DNA of 64,000 nt, taken from Kangiella sp. TOML190. Its GTDB lineage: Bacteria > Pseudomonadota > Gammaproteobacteria > Enterobacterales > Kangiellaceae. The stretch's first letter is position 1; every line of letters begins with the position of its first letter. Both the position numbers and the translations under genes were made by a program. Positions 63,656-64,000 of this stretch are shown here, in pieces. The DNA lies in contig NZ_BQYL01000001.1 in assembly GCF_023706045.1 (NCBI RefSeq), positions 2,338,001 through 2,402,000 of the forward strand. The letters run 5' to 3'. The notes under the pieces were generated by a model that worked only from the letters and a program-made list of their open reading frames with translations, searched no databases and was not told where the DNA came from.

Positions 63656-64000
63656 CTATCCATGTAAATAATCATAAATTTTTTGCGCAATTGCCAAACT
63701 GATCCCTGGTGCTTTAGCAATGTCCTTGGTGCTAGCTTTTTCAATTTCTTGCCAGCCACCAAAATGATTGAGTAGGCTTTGGCGTCGTTTAGCGCCGACA
63801 CCGGGAATTTCTTCGAGTAAAGACTTGGTTGAAGACTTTTTACGTTGCTGTCGATGTTTGGTAATGGCAAAACGGTGCGCTTCGTCACGAATGTGCTGAA
63901 TTAAGTGCAAGCCTTGATTGGATTCGCTTAGTTGAATCGGTTGATGCTCACCGACCAGCCATAATAGCTCCATGCCAACTTTACGATCGGCACCTTTGGA
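63656..64000 (-). CDS. uvrC: UvrABC system protein C, C-terminal fragment (5' end outside window)
   Basis: The frame is open to the window edge; about 115 C-terminal residues are visible. The end of the endonuclease domain (KGADRKVGMELLW, HIRDEAHRFAITKHR) is followed by the paired helix-hairpin-helix DNA-binding domain (EEIPGVGAKRRQSLLNHFGG and IAKAPGISLAIAQKIYDYL). It makes the incisions in nucleotide excision repair with UvrB. The uvrC-pgsA-tRNA order is conserved. Confidence 0.95.
   Translation of the reverse strand, partial: SKGADRKVGMELLWLVGEHQPIQLSESNQGLHLIQHIRDEAHRFAITKHRQQRKKSSTKSLLEEIPGVGAKRRQSLLNHFGGWQEIEKASTKDIAKAPGISLAIAQKIYDYLHG

Overview
The window is bacterial chromosome with low-to-moderate GC, and the gene content and order point to a marine-type gammaproteobacterium. 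The supporting blocks are metG followed by rsx/rnfABCDGE-nth, uvrC-pgsA-tRNA-Gly-tRNA-Cys-tRNA-Leu in the enterobacterial order, uvrB divergent from an aspartate aminotransferase gene with tRNA-Asn, and an RfaH/ops-controlled surface polysaccharide operon. A Kangiella-like or Oceanospirillales-like host is my impression only; nothing in the window proves the genus.

Region 1 (1-11.1 kb) is housekeeping: the 3' part of metG, a small membrane protein, a convergent pair on the minus strand (gamma-glutamyltransferase and a fused ATP sulfurylase/APS kinase), then the six-gene Rnf ion-pumping ferredoxin:NAD+ oxidoreductase operon with endonuclease III at its end, and tRNA-Val with a bidirectional terminator.

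Region 2 (11.1-41.6 kb, all minus strand) is a run of about 30 kb of polysaccharide genes, read right to left. rfaH lies just upstream; a promoter and an ops/JUMPStart element follow; then come cysQ, a large Wza-like exporter, Wzi, Wzz, a pseudaminic-acid-type nonulosonic acid pathway (pseB, pseC, a cytidylyltransferase-aldo/keto reductase fusion, an SDR, a pseG-acetyltransferase fusion, pseI), a PhyH oxygenase, Wzx- and Wzy-like membrane proteins, glycosyltransferases, a reductase/deacetylase/formyltransferase set, a PglC-like initiating transferase, a WbpM-like dehydratase, and precursor genes (ugd, galU, a galE remnant, pgi, a degenerate UDP-glucose dehydrogenase paralogue, phosphomannomutase). 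Together these would supply, assemble and export a surface polysaccharide probably containing a nonulosonic acid and a QuiNAc/FucNAc-type sugar.

Region 3 (41.6-48.3 kb) returns to core genes: MlaC-like protein, uvrB, aspartate aminotransferase, tRNA-Asn, and a TonB-dependent receptor.

Region 4 (48.3-62.5 kb) is a 14.2 kb integrative island inserted in the 3' end of tRNA-Leu(UAA). It has a P4-type tyrosine integrase, an AlpA-like regulator, three unrecognised island genes, integrase arm-type repeats at both ends, and a 14/15-nt att duplication. Its cargo is a tightly packed operon: a ClpB-like AAA+ ATPase (split by a frameshift in a G6 run), a small radical-SAM NrdG-like protein, a 2091-residue protein combining zinc ribbons, a Ser/Thr kinase, an SF1 helicase and a PD-(D/E)xK-like nuclease, and a coiled-coil protein. 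I read this as a candidate antiphage or anti-mobile-element system and the most interesting object in the window. Region 5 (62.5-64 kb) is the tRNA cluster, pgsA and the 3' end of uvrC.
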